From positions 186,001 to 250,000 of the forward strand of contig NZ_JAMOHV010000001.1 of NCBI RefSeq assembly GCF_024448505.1: a DNA stretch of 64,000 nucleotides, written 5' to 3'. Origin of the DNA: Stutzerimonas degradans (lineage in GTDB: Bacteria; Pseudomonadota; Gammaproteobacteria; Pseudomonadales; Pseudomonadaceae). Position 1 is the stretch's first letter; each line of letters begins with the position of its first letter. This document shows positions 16,854 through 26,393 of this stretch, piece after piece. The position numbers and the translations under genes are program-made. The notes below the pieces were generated by a model. That model was not told where the DNA came from. It did not search any database and saw only the letters and a program-made list of their open reading frames with translations.

Positions 16854-17855
16854 ATGCAGGTAAGCAAAGGTTTACTCGCCGCGCTGGCACTCACTGCGCT
16901 GTCGAGCGCTGTCCAGGCTGCCGATGAAGTGGTGGTCTACTCGTCGCGCATCGACGAGCTGATCAAGCCCGTGTTCGACGCCTACACCAAGCAGAGTGGC
17001 GTCGCGGTGAAGTTCATCACCGACAAGGAAGCGCCGCTGATGGCCCGGATCAAGGCCGAAGGCGAGAACACGCCGGCGGACCTGCTGCTCACTGTCGATG
17101 GTGGCAACCTCTGGCAGGCCGAGGAAATGGGTCTGCTGCAGCCGCTGAATTCCGCGGTGGTCAAGCAGAACATCCCGTCGCAGTACCGCTCGTCCAACGA
17201 TGCCTGGACCGGCCTTTCGCTGCGCGCGCGCACCATCGTCTACTCGCCGGAGCGGGTCAAGGACGGCGAGCTGACCACCTACGAAGCCCTGGCTGACGAC
17301 AAGTGGGACGGCCGTCTGTGTCTGCGTACCAGCAAGAAGGTCTACAACCAGTCGCTGACCGCCACGCTGATCGAGACGCACGGCGCCGAGAAGACCGAGC
17401 AGATCATCAAGGGCTGGGTCGACAATCTGGCGACCGACGTCTTCGCCGATGACACCGCGCTGATCCAGGCCATCGACGCCGGCCAGTGCGATGTCGGCAT
17501 CGTCAACACCTATTACTACGGCCGCCTGCACCAGGAGAATCCGGCGCTCAAGGCCAAGCTGTTCTGGCCGAACCAGCAGGATCGCGGCGTGCACGTGAAC
17601 CTCTCCGGCATCGGCCTGACCAAGTACGCGCCGAACCCGGACGCGGCGCGCAAGCTGGTGGAGTGGATGACCGGCGCCGAGGCGCAGAGCATCTTCGCCG
17701 ACATCAACATGGAATACCCGGCCAACCCGCAGGTGAAGCCGTCCGCCGAGGTGGCCGCCTGGGGCGAGTTCAAGGCCGACAGCATTCCGGTCGAAGTGGC
17801 CGGCAAGCGTCAGGCCGAGGCGATCAAACTGATGGACCGCGCCGGCTGGCGGTAA
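16854..17855 (+). CDS. Ferric iron ABC transporter, periplasmic binding protein (FbpA/HitA type)
   Basis: 333 residues: signal peptide (about 1-22, [13 protein letters not shown]), then the ferric-binding fold [34 protein letters not shown] and [13 protein letters not shown]. The adjacent tyrosines in NTYYYG correspond to the iron-ligand pair of FbpA. It captures free Fe(III) for the inner-membrane permease encoded next. I could not find a convincing Fur box in the 107 bp upstream. A hairpin plus T-rich run separates it from the permease gene, which would allow excess binding protein. Confidence 0.93.
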   Translation: MQVSKGLLAALALTALSSAVQAADEVVVYSSRIDELIKPVFDAYTKQSGVAVKFITDKEAPLMARIKAEGENTPADLLLTVDGGNLWQAEEMGLLQPLNSAVVKQNIPSQYRSSNDAWTGLSLRARTIVYSPERVKDGELTTYEALADDKWDGRLCLRTSKKVYNQSLTATLIETHGAEKTEQIIKGWVDNLATDVFADDTALIQAIDAGQCDVGIVNTYYYGRLHQENPALKAKLFWPNQQDRGVHVNLSGIGLTKYAPNPDAARKLVEWMTGAEAQSIFADINMEYPANPQVKPSAEVAAWGEFKADSIPVEVAGKRQAEAIKLMDRAGWR

Positions 17856-17940
17856 TGTTGCCGCGCGGTACGGCGCGGGCGGTGCGCGGCTGAGATCAGG
17901 CCGCACGAGCCGTCCGCCTCGCCGCTACGGTTATACTCGA

Positions 17941-17970
17941 CGCCCCGGTTGATCCGGGGCGTTGTCTTTT
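17941..17970 (+). terminator. Rho-independent terminator/attenuator between iron-binding protein and permease
   Basis: A perfect 8-bp stem CGCCCCGG/CCGGGGCG (17941-17948 with 17954-17961) with a 5-base loop is followed by TTGTCTTTT. It begins 86 bp past the binding-protein stop and ends 17 bp before the permease start. A possible -10 (TATACT, 17932-17937) just upstream could start a separate permease transcript. Confidence 0.75.
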
Positions 17971-17987
17971 CCCCATCCGAGGCTTGC

Positions 17988-19598
17988 GTGTCCCACTCCG
18001 TCGAGCACCGCTGGTATCCGATCACCTTCGCCGTCGCGGCGCTGGTGCTGCTGCCGCTGAGCGTTCTGCTGTTCAGCTGGCATGACATCGACCGGGAGAT
18101 CTGGTCGCACCTGTGGGATACCCAGATGCCGCGGCTGCTGGGCAATACGCTGACGCTGCTGCTCGGCGTCGGCGCCGGTGTGACGGTACTGGGCGTCAGC
18201 CTGGCCTGGTTGACCTCGCTTTGCGAATTCCCCGGGCGGCGCTGGCTGGACTGGGCGCTGATGCTGCCCTTCGCGATTCCCGCCTATGTGCTGGCGTTCG
18301 TCTTCATCGGCCTGCTCGACTTCGCCGGACCGGTGCAGACGCTGGCGCGCGAATGGTTCGGCAGCGGCATTCGATTTCCGCGGGTGCGTTCCACCGGCGG
18401 AGTAATCGTGGTGCTGGTGCTGGTGTTCTATCCCTATGTCTACCTGCTGGCGCGCTCAGCGTTTCTCGCCCAGGGACGCGGCCTGATGGAGGCGGCGCGG
18501 GTGCTTGGCCAGTCGCCCTGGCGAGCCTTCTGGACTGTGGCGTTGCCGATGGCGCGCCCGGCGATCGGGGCCGGGCTGGCGCTGGCGGTGATGGAAACAC
18601 TGGCCGATTTCGGTGCGGTCTCGGTGTTCAACTTCGATACCTTCACCACCGCAATCTACAAGACCTGGTACGGCTTCTTCAGCCTGACCAGCGCCACCCA
18701 GCTGGCCAGTCTGCTGCTGCTGGCGGTGATGCTGGTGCTCTATGGCGAACGCCGCGCCCGCGGTGCGGCGCGCCCGGCGAGTGAGCGCGCCAGCACGGTG
18801 GCGCTGTATCCGCTGCGCGGTTTCAAGGCATTCGCCGCCAGCGCCTGGTGCGGGCTGGTGTTCCTCTGTGCGTTCGTCGTCCCGGTGCTGCAGTTGCTGG
18901 CGTGGTTCTGGCAGCGCGGCCGCTTCGATCTCGACGAGCGTTACACCGGGCTGATTCTGCACACACTCTACCTCGGCGGCCTGGCCGCGCTGATCATCGT
19001 CAGCACCGCGCTGCTGCTGGCGTTCGCCCGCCGCCAGGCGCCGGTACGCGCGGTTCGCACGGCTGTCGGGCTGGCCAATCTGGGTTACGCGCTGCCGGGC
19101 TCGGTACTGGCGGTGGCGATCATGCTGGCGTTCAGCTATCTGGATCGGCATCTGGTGATTCCGCTGTCCGACTGGCTGGGCGGTGCCGGCAAGCCGGTGC
19201 TGCTCGGCAGCCTCGGCGCGTTGCTGCTGGCCTATCTGGTGCGCTTCATGGCGGTGGCCTTCGGCCCGCTGGAAAGCAGTCTGGCGCGCATTCGTCCGTC
19301 GCTGCCGCAGGCGTCGCGCAGCCTCGGCGTAGGTGGTCCGGGGCTGTTCCTGCGAGTCTATTTGCCACTGCTGCTGCCCGGCACGCTGAGTGCCGCGCTG
19401 CTGGTGTTCGTCGACGTACTCAAGGAAATGCCGGCAACGCTGCTGATGCGTCCGTTCGGCTGGGACACCCTGGCAGTGCGCGTCTTCGAGATGACCAGCG
19501 AGGGCGAGTGGGCGCGCGCCGCGCTGCCGGCGTTGACGCTGGTGCTGGTCGGCCTGCTGCCGGTGATCCTGCTGATCCGCCGCTCGGCCAGGGGCTAG
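17988..19598 (+). CDS. Ferric iron ABC transporter permease (FbpB type, fused double domain)
   Basis: 536 residues from a GTG at 17988, chosen because GAGG lies 7 bases upstream and the first transmembrane helix follows closely. About 12 membrane segments in two binding-protein-dependent permease halves: each half has the EAA-like loop (EAARVLGQSPWRAFWTVALP near 177 and ASRSLGVGGPGLFLRVYLPL near 440). This is the FbpB/ThiP-type fused permease. No ATPase gene follows; the next genes are gcvT and gcvH, so the ATP-binding subunit must be encoded elsewhere. The same orphan pair is present at the gcvT-gcvH locus of P. aeruginosa as I recall it. Confidence 0.93.
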   Translation: MSHSVEHRWYPITFAVAALVLLPLSVLLFSWHDIDREIWSHLWDTQMPRLLGNTLTLLLGVGAGVTVLGVSLAWLTSLCEFPGRRWLDWALMLPFAIPAYVLAFVFIGLLDFAGPVQTLAREWFGSGIRFPRVRSTGGVIVVLVLVFYPYVYLLARSAFLAQGRGLMEAARVLGQSPWRAFWTVALPMARPAIGAGLALAVMETLADFGAVSVFNFDTFTTAIYKTWYGFFSLTSATQLASLLLLAVMLVLYGERRARGAARPASERASTVALYPLRGFKAFAASAWCGLVFLCAFVVPVLQLLAWFWQRGRFDLDERYTGLILHTLYLGGLAALIIVSTALLLAFARRQAPVRAVRTAVGLANLGYALPGSVLAVAIMLAFSYLDRHLVIPLSDWLGGAGKPVLLGSLGALLLAYLVRFMAVAFGPLESSLARIRPSLPQASRSLGVGGPGLFLRVYLPLLLPGTLSAALLVFVDVLKEMPATLLMRPFGWDTLAVRVFEMTSEGEWARAALPALTLVLVGLLPVILLIRRSARG

Positions 19599-19628
19599 AA
19601 CGCCGTCCTGCCGGGCGTTCGCGCGCAC

Positions 19629-19647
19629 GCCCGACACGGCGTCGGGC
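19629..19647. repeat. Inverted repeat after the iron permease gene
   Basis: Perfect 7-bp arms GCCCGAC/GTCGGGC (19629-19635 and 19641-19647) with a 5-base loop, 31 bp past the permease stop. There is no T-run; it may be a weak terminator or mRNA 3'-end hairpin. Confidence 0.4.
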
Positions 19648-19673
19648 TGCCGTGACCTGTCACAACCTTGGGG

Positions 19674-19679
19674 CTACAA
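19674..19679 (+). promoter_or_regulatory. -10 element of the gcvT promoter
   Basis: TACAAT, with a GTGACC -35-like hexamer at 19652-19657 (16-bp spacing). This implies a leader of about 87 nt before gcvT. The leader does not show the conserved glycine-riboswitch core. Confidence 0.5.
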
Positions 19680-19772
19680 TGCGCGCCATTCGAACGCCGG
19701 CAGCTCGCTGCGCAACCGGCTCAGTCAGGCTTTACAAGGCCGTTTCGGCGACCTGCCCGGAAGGAGAAACCT

Positions 19773-20855
<1,083 letters not shown>

Positions 20856-20921
20856 ATTCTGGCGACCGCTTCGCGCGATGGCTTAGCGTGTCTGCACTGG
20901 ACAGCCTCGAGGACAATACGA

Positions 20922-21305
20922 ATGAGCGAAATCCCAAGCGACCTGCGTTACGCCGCCAGCCATGAGTGGGCCCGCCTCGAAGCGGATGGCAGCGTCACCG
21001 TCGGTATCTCCGATCATGCCCAGCAGGCGTTGGGCGACGTGGTCTACGTCGAGCTGCCGGAAGTCGGCGGCCAGCTTGCGGCGGGCCAGGAAGCCGGCGT
21101 GGTGGAATCGGTGAAGGCGGCGTCGGACATCTATGCGCCGGTTTCCGGCGAGGTGATCGCGATCAACGAGGCGCTGGCCGATTCGCCCGAGCAGGTCAAC
21201 AGCGATCCGTACGGCAGCTGGTTCTTCCGTCTGCGGCCCAGCGACAAGGCGGAACTGGACAAGCTGCTCGACGCGGCGGCCTATCAGGCGTCCTGCGACG
21301 CCTGA
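20922..21305 (+). CDS. gcvH: Glycine cleavage system H protein
   Basis: 127 residues. The lipoyl-carrier lysine is K65 in [20 protein letters not shown] protein shuttles the aminomethyl group between the P, T and L proteins. Opening [15 protein letters not shown] and closing [16 protein letters not shown] are typical. It is co-directional with gcvT and ended by a strong terminator. Confidence 0.97.
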   Translation: MSEIPSDLRYAASHEWARLEADGSVTVGISDHAQQALGDVVYVELPEVGGQLAAGQEAGVVESVKAASDIYAPVSGEVIAINEALADSPEQVNSDPYGSWFFRLRPSDKAELDKLLDAAAYQASCDA

Positions 21306-21324
21306 ACCGCTTCGCCGGTCGCAC

Positions 21325-21350
21325 AAGCCCCGCCTTGTCGGGGCTTTTTT
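21325..21350. terminator. Rho-independent terminator between gcvH and engB
   Basis: An 8-bp stem AAGCCCCG/CGGGGCTT (21325-21332 with 21339-21346) followed on the plus strand by TTTT. The minus strand reads AAAAAA ahead of the same stem, so it mainly serves gcvH but may also act on the convergent engB. Confidence 0.88.
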
Positions 21351-21374
21351 GTGCGCATGCGGCCGGCAGCGGTT

Positions 21375-22010
21375 TCAGGCTTCGGGCTGTTCCTCGAGCA
21401 GTCCCAGCCAGTCGGCCAGCACCTGCTGCGCCTGTTCCACGCCCTGGCGCTTGGGTGCGGAGAACAGCTGCACGCTCACCGCGTCGCCCCACTGCTTGCG
21501 CACGTCATGCTGGATCGTCAGCAGGGCGGTCTTGGCGGCGCCGAAGGCGAGCTTGTCGGACTTGGTCAGCAGGATGTGCAGCGGCATCTGACTGGCGCTC
21601 GACCAGTCCAGCATCATGCGGTCGAACTCGGTCAGCGGATGGCGGATATCCATCATCAGGAATACCCCGGCCAGGCTCTCGCGGCTGCCCAGGTAGGCTT
21701 CCAGATGGCGTTGCCAGTGCTGCTTGAGCGGAATCGGTACCTTGGCATAGCCGTAGCCGGGCAGGTCGACCAGACGACGCTCGTCGTCGAGGCGGAAGAA
21801 GTTGAGCAGCTGCGTGCGTCCCGGCGTCTTTGAGGTGCGCGCCAGATTGGCATGGGTCAGGGTGTTCAGCGCGCTGGACTTGCCGGCGTTCGAGCGACCG
21901 GCGAAGGCGACTTCCAGCCCCTCGTCGGCCGGGCACTGATCGACCTTGGCGGCGCTGATCATGAAGGTGGCTTGCTGGCAGAGGCCGAGAATCGGGTTCT
22001 TGGGGAGCAT
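21375..22010 (-). CDS. engB: Ribosome biogenesis GTP-binding protein EngB/YsxC
   Basis: 211 residues from the ATG at 22010; longer in-frame starts upstream fall in the promoter region. GTPase motifs: G1 [10 protein letters not shown]2 [14 protein letters not shown]3 DLPGYGYA, G4 TKSD. It is needed for large ribosomal subunit assembly. It is divergent from the cytochrome c4 gene, an arrangement shared with other pseudomonads, although polA and the ErsA/Spot 42-like sRNA expected on its other side are replaced here by gcvH. Confidence 0.96.
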   Translation of the reverse strand: MLPKNPILGLCQQATFMISAAKVDQCPADEGLEVAFAGRSNAGKSSALNTLTHANLARTSKTPGRTQLLNFFRLDDERRLVDLPGYGYAKVPIPLKQHWQRHLEAYLGSRESLAGVFLMMDIRHPLTEFDRMMLDWSSASQMPLHILLTKSDKLAFGAAKTALLTIQHDVRKQWGDAVSVQLFSAPKRQGVEQAQQVLADWLGLLEEQPEA

Positions 22011-22074
22011 GGGCGGTCCGGTGCGTGCGCGGGGGGTGCGGCAATGGTTCGTTTCCGTTTCAGGAACGGGAGTA

Positions 22075-22080
22075 TATAAT
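22075..22080 (+). promoter_or_regulatory. -10 element for cytochrome c4 gene
   Basis: TATAAT in the engB/cytochrome c4 intergenic region. A short inverted repeat CCGTT/AACGG (22055-22069) lies in the spacer region. The -35 is weak. A leader of about 136 nt would result. Confidence 0.45.
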
Positions 22081-22222
22081 GCCGCAGATTTTATGTGCGC
22101 TTTGGTCTTATCCCATCGGGAATCTGGCGCGCCATGCATAACGAGCGTCGCCGTAGTCCACGGACGCGAGCGGCCCGACCGATCGATTTCCTTATAACCC
22201 CTAGCCGTAGTTGGATGAGCTG

Positions 22223-22855
22223 ATGAACAAAGTACTCGTGAGTCTGCTGTTGACCCTTGGCATCACCGGTATGGCCCACGCGGCTGGAGACGCCAAAGCG
22301 GGTCAGAGCAAAGCTGCCGTTTGTGGCGCCTGCCACGGAGTGGACGGCAACAGCCCGGCCCCGAACTTCCCGAAACTCGCCGGCCAGGGTGAGCGCTACC
22401 TGCTCAAACAGATGCAGGACATCAAGGCTGGCAGCACTCCGGGTGCGGCTGAGGGCGTTGGCCGCAAGGTACTGGAAATGACCGCCATGCTCGATCCGCT
22501 GAGCGATCAGGACCTGGCCGACATCGCCGCCTACTTCTCCAGCCAGAAACCGACCGTCGGCATGGCCGATCCGGCGCTGGTAGCGCAGGGCGAAAAACTG
22601 TTCCGCGGCGGCAAGCTGGACCTGGGCATGCCGGCGTGCACCGGTTGCCACGCACCGAACGGTGTGGGTAACGATCTGGCCGGCTTCCCGCAACTGGGTG
22701 GCCAGCATGCCGCCTATACCGCCAAGCAGCTGACCGACTTCCGCGAAGGCAACCGCACCAACGACGGCGACACCATGATCATGCGTGGTATCGCGGCCAA
22801 GCTGAGCAACAAGGACATTCAGGCGCTGTCGAGCTACATCCAGGGCCTGCACTGA
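22223..22855 (+). CDS. Cytochrome c4, di-haem, periplasmic
   Basis: 210 residues: signal peptide (1-20, ending GMAHA), then two homologous c-type domains with haem motifs CGACH (34-38) and CTGCH (139-143). The mature sequence [19 protein letters not shown] closely resembles the well-studied P. stutzeri cytochrome c4. It carries electrons from the bc1 complex to cbb3 oxidases. The ATG at 22223 gives a standard signal peptide. A terminator follows the stop. Confidence 0.97.
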   Translation: MNKVLVSLLLTLGITGMAHAAGDAKAGQSKAAVCGACHGVDGNSPAPNFPKLAGQGERYLLKQMQDIKAGSTPGAAEGVGRKVLEMTAMLDPLSDQDLADIAAYFSSQKPTVGMADPALVAQGEKLFRGGKLDLGMPACTGCHAPNGVGNDLAGFPQLGGQHAAYTAKQLTDFREGNRTNDGDTMIMRGIAAKLSNKDIQALSSYIQGLH

Positions 22856-22880
22856 TCGCCTGCTGACAGGTGATCTGCTG

Positions 22881-22917
22881 AAAAGGCGCCCGGCCGTAAG
22901 GTCGGTCGCCTTTTTTT
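22881..22917 (+). terminator. Rho-independent terminator after cytochrome c4 gene
   Basis: A G+C-rich hairpin with outer arms AAAAGGCG/CGCCTTTT and an inner imperfect stem CCGGCC/GGTCGG around a GTAA loop, followed by a run of T. It lies 25 bp past the stop. Confidence 0.88.
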
Positions 22918-23036
22918 CGTTACGGCGCCGCTAGAATAGCCATTCACCGCTGCAGGTGAAGGCGCAAAACGCTGGTGAGACCTGTCGTTTTGCGGCAGCC
23001 TGTCATGCCTTGCCAGACGTTTTACAGGAGTCCTCC

Positions 23037-23666
23037 ATGCGCAAACTCGTCATTTCCGCCGTCCTTGCTGCCGCCAGCCTGTTCGGCCTGCCTGCCGTGG
23101 CCGCCGACTACCAGGCGGGCAAGGAGTACGAGGTGCTGAGCAGCCCGGTGCCGGTCGCCGAGCCGGGCAAGATCGAGGTGGTCGAGCTGTTCTGGTATGG
23201 CTGCCCGCACTGCTACCAGTTCGAGCCGGTGATCAACCCGTGGGTCGAGAAGCTTCCGGCCGATGTCGCCTTCCGGCGCATCCCCGCCATGTTCGGCGGC
23301 ATCTGGAACACCCATGGACAACTGTTCCTTGCGCTCGAATCGATGGGCGTGGAAAAACAGGTGCATGACGCGGTGTTCGCCGCCTATCACCAGGAGCGCA
23401 AGAAGCTCGCGACGCCCGAAGAAATGGCTGAGTTCCTCGCTGGCCAGGGAGTCGACAAGGATGCCTTTCTCAAGGCGTACAACTCCTTCGGCGTGAAGAG
23501 CCGCGTCGAACAGGCCAAGAAGCTGGGCATGGCCTACCAGATCAGCGGCGTACCGGTGCTGATCGTCAACGGCAAGTACCGTTTCGATCTCGGCTCGGCT
23601 GGTGGGCCGCAGGGCGCGCTGGACGTGGCTGATTTCCTCATCGAAAAAGAACGCGCCGCACGGTAA
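23037..23666 (+). CDS. dsbA: Thiol:disulfide interchange protein DsbA
   Basis: 209 residues from the ATG at 23037, with AGGAG 10 bases upstream. Signal peptide (1-23, PAVAA), thioredoxin-fold active site CPHC at 56-59 within LFWYGCPHCYQFEP, and cis-Pro loop ISGVPVLIVNGKY. It is the primary periplasmic oxidase that introduces disulfides into secreted proteins. An EEP-family gene starts 6 bp after its stop, so the two are co-transcribed. Confidence 0.97.
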   Translation: MRKLVISAVLAAASLFGLPAVAADYQAGKEYEVLSSPVPVAEPGKIEVVELFWYGCPHCYQFEPVINPWVEKLPADVAFRRIPAMFGGIWNTHGQLFLALESMGVEKQVHDAVFAAYHQERKKLATPEEMAEFLAGQGVDKDAFLKAYNSFGVKSRVEQAKKLGMAYQISGVPVLIVNGKYRFDLGSAGGPQGALDVADFLIEKERAAR

Positions 23667-23672
23667 CCGACG

Positions 23673-24542
23673 ATGCTGCGGCGCTTGTATCCGTCGCGTC
23701 CGGCTGCTGCAGGGCAGCCGCAGACCAACGTGCACTGCGCGCCGCAGAGCGGTCTGCCGCTGGACGGACGACTACGCCTGCTGAGCTTCAATATCCAGGT
23801 CGGGATCCGCACCGAGCGTTACCATCACTACCTGACCCGCAGCTGGCAGCATCTGCTGCCGCATCCGGGGCGGGCGCTGAACCTGCAGCGCATCGGCGAG
23901 CTGATCGGTCGCTACGATCTGGTCGCGCTGCAGGAGGTCGACGGTGGCAGCCTGCGCTCCGGCTACATCAATCAGGTCGAGCACCTGGCGCAGCTCGGCG
24001 CCTTTCCGTACTGGTACCAGCAGCTCAACCGCAACCTCGGGCGCTTCGCCCAGCACAGCAATGGCGTGCTCAGCCGTCTTGCCCCGCAGCAGCTGGAGGA
24101 CCATCCGCTGCCCGGTCCGTCCGGCCGCGGTGCGATCCTGCTGCGTTTCGGCGAGGGCGAGGATGCGCTGGTGGTGGTGATGATGCATCTGGCGCTGGGC
24201 GGGCGCACGCGCGTGCGTCAGCTGGCCTACATTCGCGAGCTGATCGGCGGGTATCGGCATCAGGTGCTGATGGGTGACATGAACACCCATGCCAACGATC
24301 TGCTGGAAAATTCCCCGCTGCGCGATCTCGGCCTGCTCGCACCGCAGGTCGAGGCGACCTTTCCCAGCTGGCGGCCGCAGCGCTGCCTGGACCACATCCT
24401 GCTCAGCCCGAGCCTCGCCCTCGAGCGTGTCGAGGTGTTGCCGTTGCCGATTTCCGATCACCTGCCGGTGGCGATGGAAATCCGTCTGCCCGAGGCGCTC
24501 AACGGCAACGCGCTGCCGGCCACGCTGGAGCCGTCGTCGTGA
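23673..24542 (+). CDS. Endonuclease/exonuclease/phosphatase family protein
   Basis: 289 residues. EEP-superfamily motifs: LLSFNIQVG (about residue 35), VALQEVDGGS (metal-binding Glu), MGDMNTHAND (Asp/Asn pair), LDHILLSP and ISDHLPVAM (catalytic His). The fold cleaves phosphodiesters in nucleic acids or phospholipid headgroups; the substrate is unknown. It starts 6 bp after dsbA and its stop overlaps the GTG start of the diguanylate cyclase gene by 3 bases, indicating translational coupling. The dsbA-EEP-dgcH order is conserved in P. aeruginosa. Confidence 0.9.
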   Translation: MLRRLYPSRPAAAGQPQTNVHCAPQSGLPLDGRLRLLSFNIQVGIRTERYHHYLTRSWQHLLPHPGRALNLQRIGELIGRYDLVALQEVDGGSLRSGYINQVEHLAQLGAFPYWYQQLNRNLGRFAQHSNGVLSRLAPQQLEDHPLPGPSGRGAILLRFGEGEDALVVVMMHLALGGRTRVRQLAYIRELIGGYRHQVLMGDMNTHANDLLENSPLRDLGLLAPQVEATFPSWRPQRCLDHILLSPSLALERVEVLPLPISDHLPVAMEIRLPEALNGNALPATLEPSS

Positions 24543-26302
24543 GTGTCGAGACCGAACGCTGGAAGGAAAAATACCTGCGCCTGCTCGAACAGCAGGAGCA
24601 GATCGAGCAGCGCTGGGAGCAGCGCGTCGATCTGCTGCGACGCAGCCTGGTACGCAGCAGCATGGCGGTCGAAGGTGCCGATCCGGCGGTGGAAAACTGC
24701 CTGCGGCAGATGCGCGAGGTGTTGCGCGACGGCGATTTCGACGACGGCCTCAGCACGCTGGTGCCGCGCCTGGAGAAGGCCGTGCTGGATTCGGATCGCC
24801 AGCGCCAGGAACGCACTCGGCATCTGATCGAGGCGCTGCACGGACTGGTGAACCCGTTGCTGGCGATGTCGCCACCGGCGGACGTGCGCCGGCGCCTGAA
24901 GCGCTTCGCCCGCAAGCTCGAACAGCGCATCGGTCGCGCGCGCGAACTACCGGCGCTGCTCGGCGAACTGGGCGAGCTGCAGCGTCAGGCCCTCGGCGCG
25001 CCGCTTGTCGCCGACAATCCCGGCGGTGGTTTTCTGCGCCGCCTGTTCGCTGGCCGCGAGAGCGTGGCGCTGGACGCCGAGGACAGTACGCCCGTGTCCG
25101 CGCCGCCGGTCGCTGCCGAGGTGCCGCCGCAGGCGGATCAGGCGCAAGCGGATCAGTCGACGCCGCTGTCGGCGTATGAGCTGGAGGGCGACGTTCCGTC
25201 CAGCGATGCTCCGGCGGGCGACTGCGAGCCAGCCTTGGCCGATTCGCCGGAGCCACCGTACAGCCAGGTGGCCGAGCGTATCGAGGCGGCGCTGCGCGGG
25301 CTGGTTGGCAGCCTGCGCCTGGGTGAAGCGCAACAGGCGCGGGCCGAGGCGCTGCATGAGCGCATTCGCCACGGTCTGAACTGGTACGAGCTGGTTCCGG
25401 TGCTGGACGATCTGGCGAGCCTGTTGCTGGCAGCCAGCGATCAGGACCAGCGCGAGTTCGAAAGCTACCTGAAGACGCTCAGCGAGCGGCTGGTGACCAT
25501 GCAGCAGAACCTCTACGCTGCGCATGACGGCCATGCCGAGGCGCGCCGGACTGCCGAGGCGCTGGACCACGAGCTGCGCGAACAGGTCGACGTGCTGCAG
25601 AGCAGCATGCGCGAGGCCACCGATCTGGCCAGCCTCAAGCGCGTGGTCGAGGCGCGGCTGGATGGCCTGCTGCATACCGTCGGCGAATATCAGCAGCAGC
25701 GCAGCCAGCACGAGCAGGCGCTGGGCGCGCGTCTGCAGGAGCTGGTCGGTCGTGTCGGCAGCCTGGAACAGGCGGCGCAGGGCCTGCGTGGTCATCTCGA
25801 GGAGCAGCGGCAGAAGGCCCTGCTCGACGGCCTCACCGGCCTGCCGAATCGCACGGCCTGGAACGAACGGCTGGCGCTGGAGGCGGCGCGCTGGGAGCGC
25901 TATGGCGGTGAGCTGCTGCTCGCCGTGGTGGACGTCGACCACTTCAAGCGGATCAACGACAGCTATGGCCACCTGGCCGGTGATCGGGTGCTGAAGATCA
26001 TCGGCGGGGAATTGCGCAAGCGTCTGCGCGCCACCGACTTCATCGCCCGTTTCGGCGGCGAGGAGTTCGTGCTGCTGCTGCCGTCTACCGCGCCCGAGGC
26101 CGGGCTGCAGGTGCTCGAAGCGCTGCGCAGCGGCATCGACGTCTGCCCGTTCCATTTCAAGGGCGAGCGGGTGCAGATCACCGTCTCGGCGGGCATGAGC
26201 GCGTTCGCAGCCGGCGACACGCCCGAGCAGGTCTTCGAGCGCGCCGACCTGGCGCTCTACCGCGCGAAGGACGCCGGGCGCAACCGCGTCGAGCGTGGCT
26301 GA
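24539..26302 (+). CDS. dgcH: Diguanylate cyclase, DgcH-like (cytoplasmic, coiled coil plus GGDEF)
   Basis: 587 residues from a GTG start overlapping the preceding stop. The N-terminal 420 residues hold no known sensor domain: they are helical and charged, with a Pro/Ala/Gln-rich linker at about 180-235 and coiled coil at about 300-420. The C-terminal GGDEF domain (about 425-587) has LDGLTGLPNR, VDVDHFKRINDSYGH and the catalytic GGEEF at 506-510. An allosteric I-site RATD lies at 497-500, exactly 5 residues before. It makes c-di-GMP. In P. aeruginosa the syntenic DgcH is regarded as a conserved housekeeping cyclase. Confidence 0.9.
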   Translation: MSVETERWKEKYLRLLEQQEQIEQRWEQRVDLLRRSLVRSSMAVEGADPAVENCLRQMREVLRDGDFDDGLSTLVPRLEKAVLDSDRQRQERTRHLIEALHGLVNPLLAMSPPADVRRRLKRFARKLEQRIGRARELPALLGELGELQRQALGAPLVADNPGGGFLRRLFAGRESVALDAEDSTPVSAPPVAAEVPPQADQAQADQSTPLSAYELEGDVPSSDAPAGDCEPALADSPEPPYSQVAERIEAALRGLVGSLRLGEAQQARAEALHERIRHGLNWYELVPVLDDLASLLLAASDQDQREFESYLKTLSERLVTMQQNLYAAHDGHAEARRTAEALDHELREQVDVLQSSMREATDLASLKRVVEARLDGLLHTVGEYQQQRSQHEQALGARLQELVGRVGSLEQAAQGLRGHLEEQRQKALLDGLTGLPNRTAWNERLALEAARWERYGGELLLAVVDVDHFKRINDSYGHLAGDRVLKIIGGELRKRLRATDFIARFGGEEFVLLLPSTAPEAGLQVLEALRSGIDVCPFHFKGERVQITVSAGMSAFAAGDTPEQVFERADLALYRAKDAGRNRVERG

Positions 26303-26393
26303 CCGGGCGGTCTGTGAGCGCTCGTCGCCGCTGCGTATAATCGCGCCCTCGCGCGCCGCCGCGGATCACCCAGCCGTCGACCCGAGGTCCCCC

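Noticed and set aside
19680..19772. Possible glycine riboswitch before gcvT
   Set aside because: The leader is under 100 nt and lacks the conserved aptamer core; I cannot support it.
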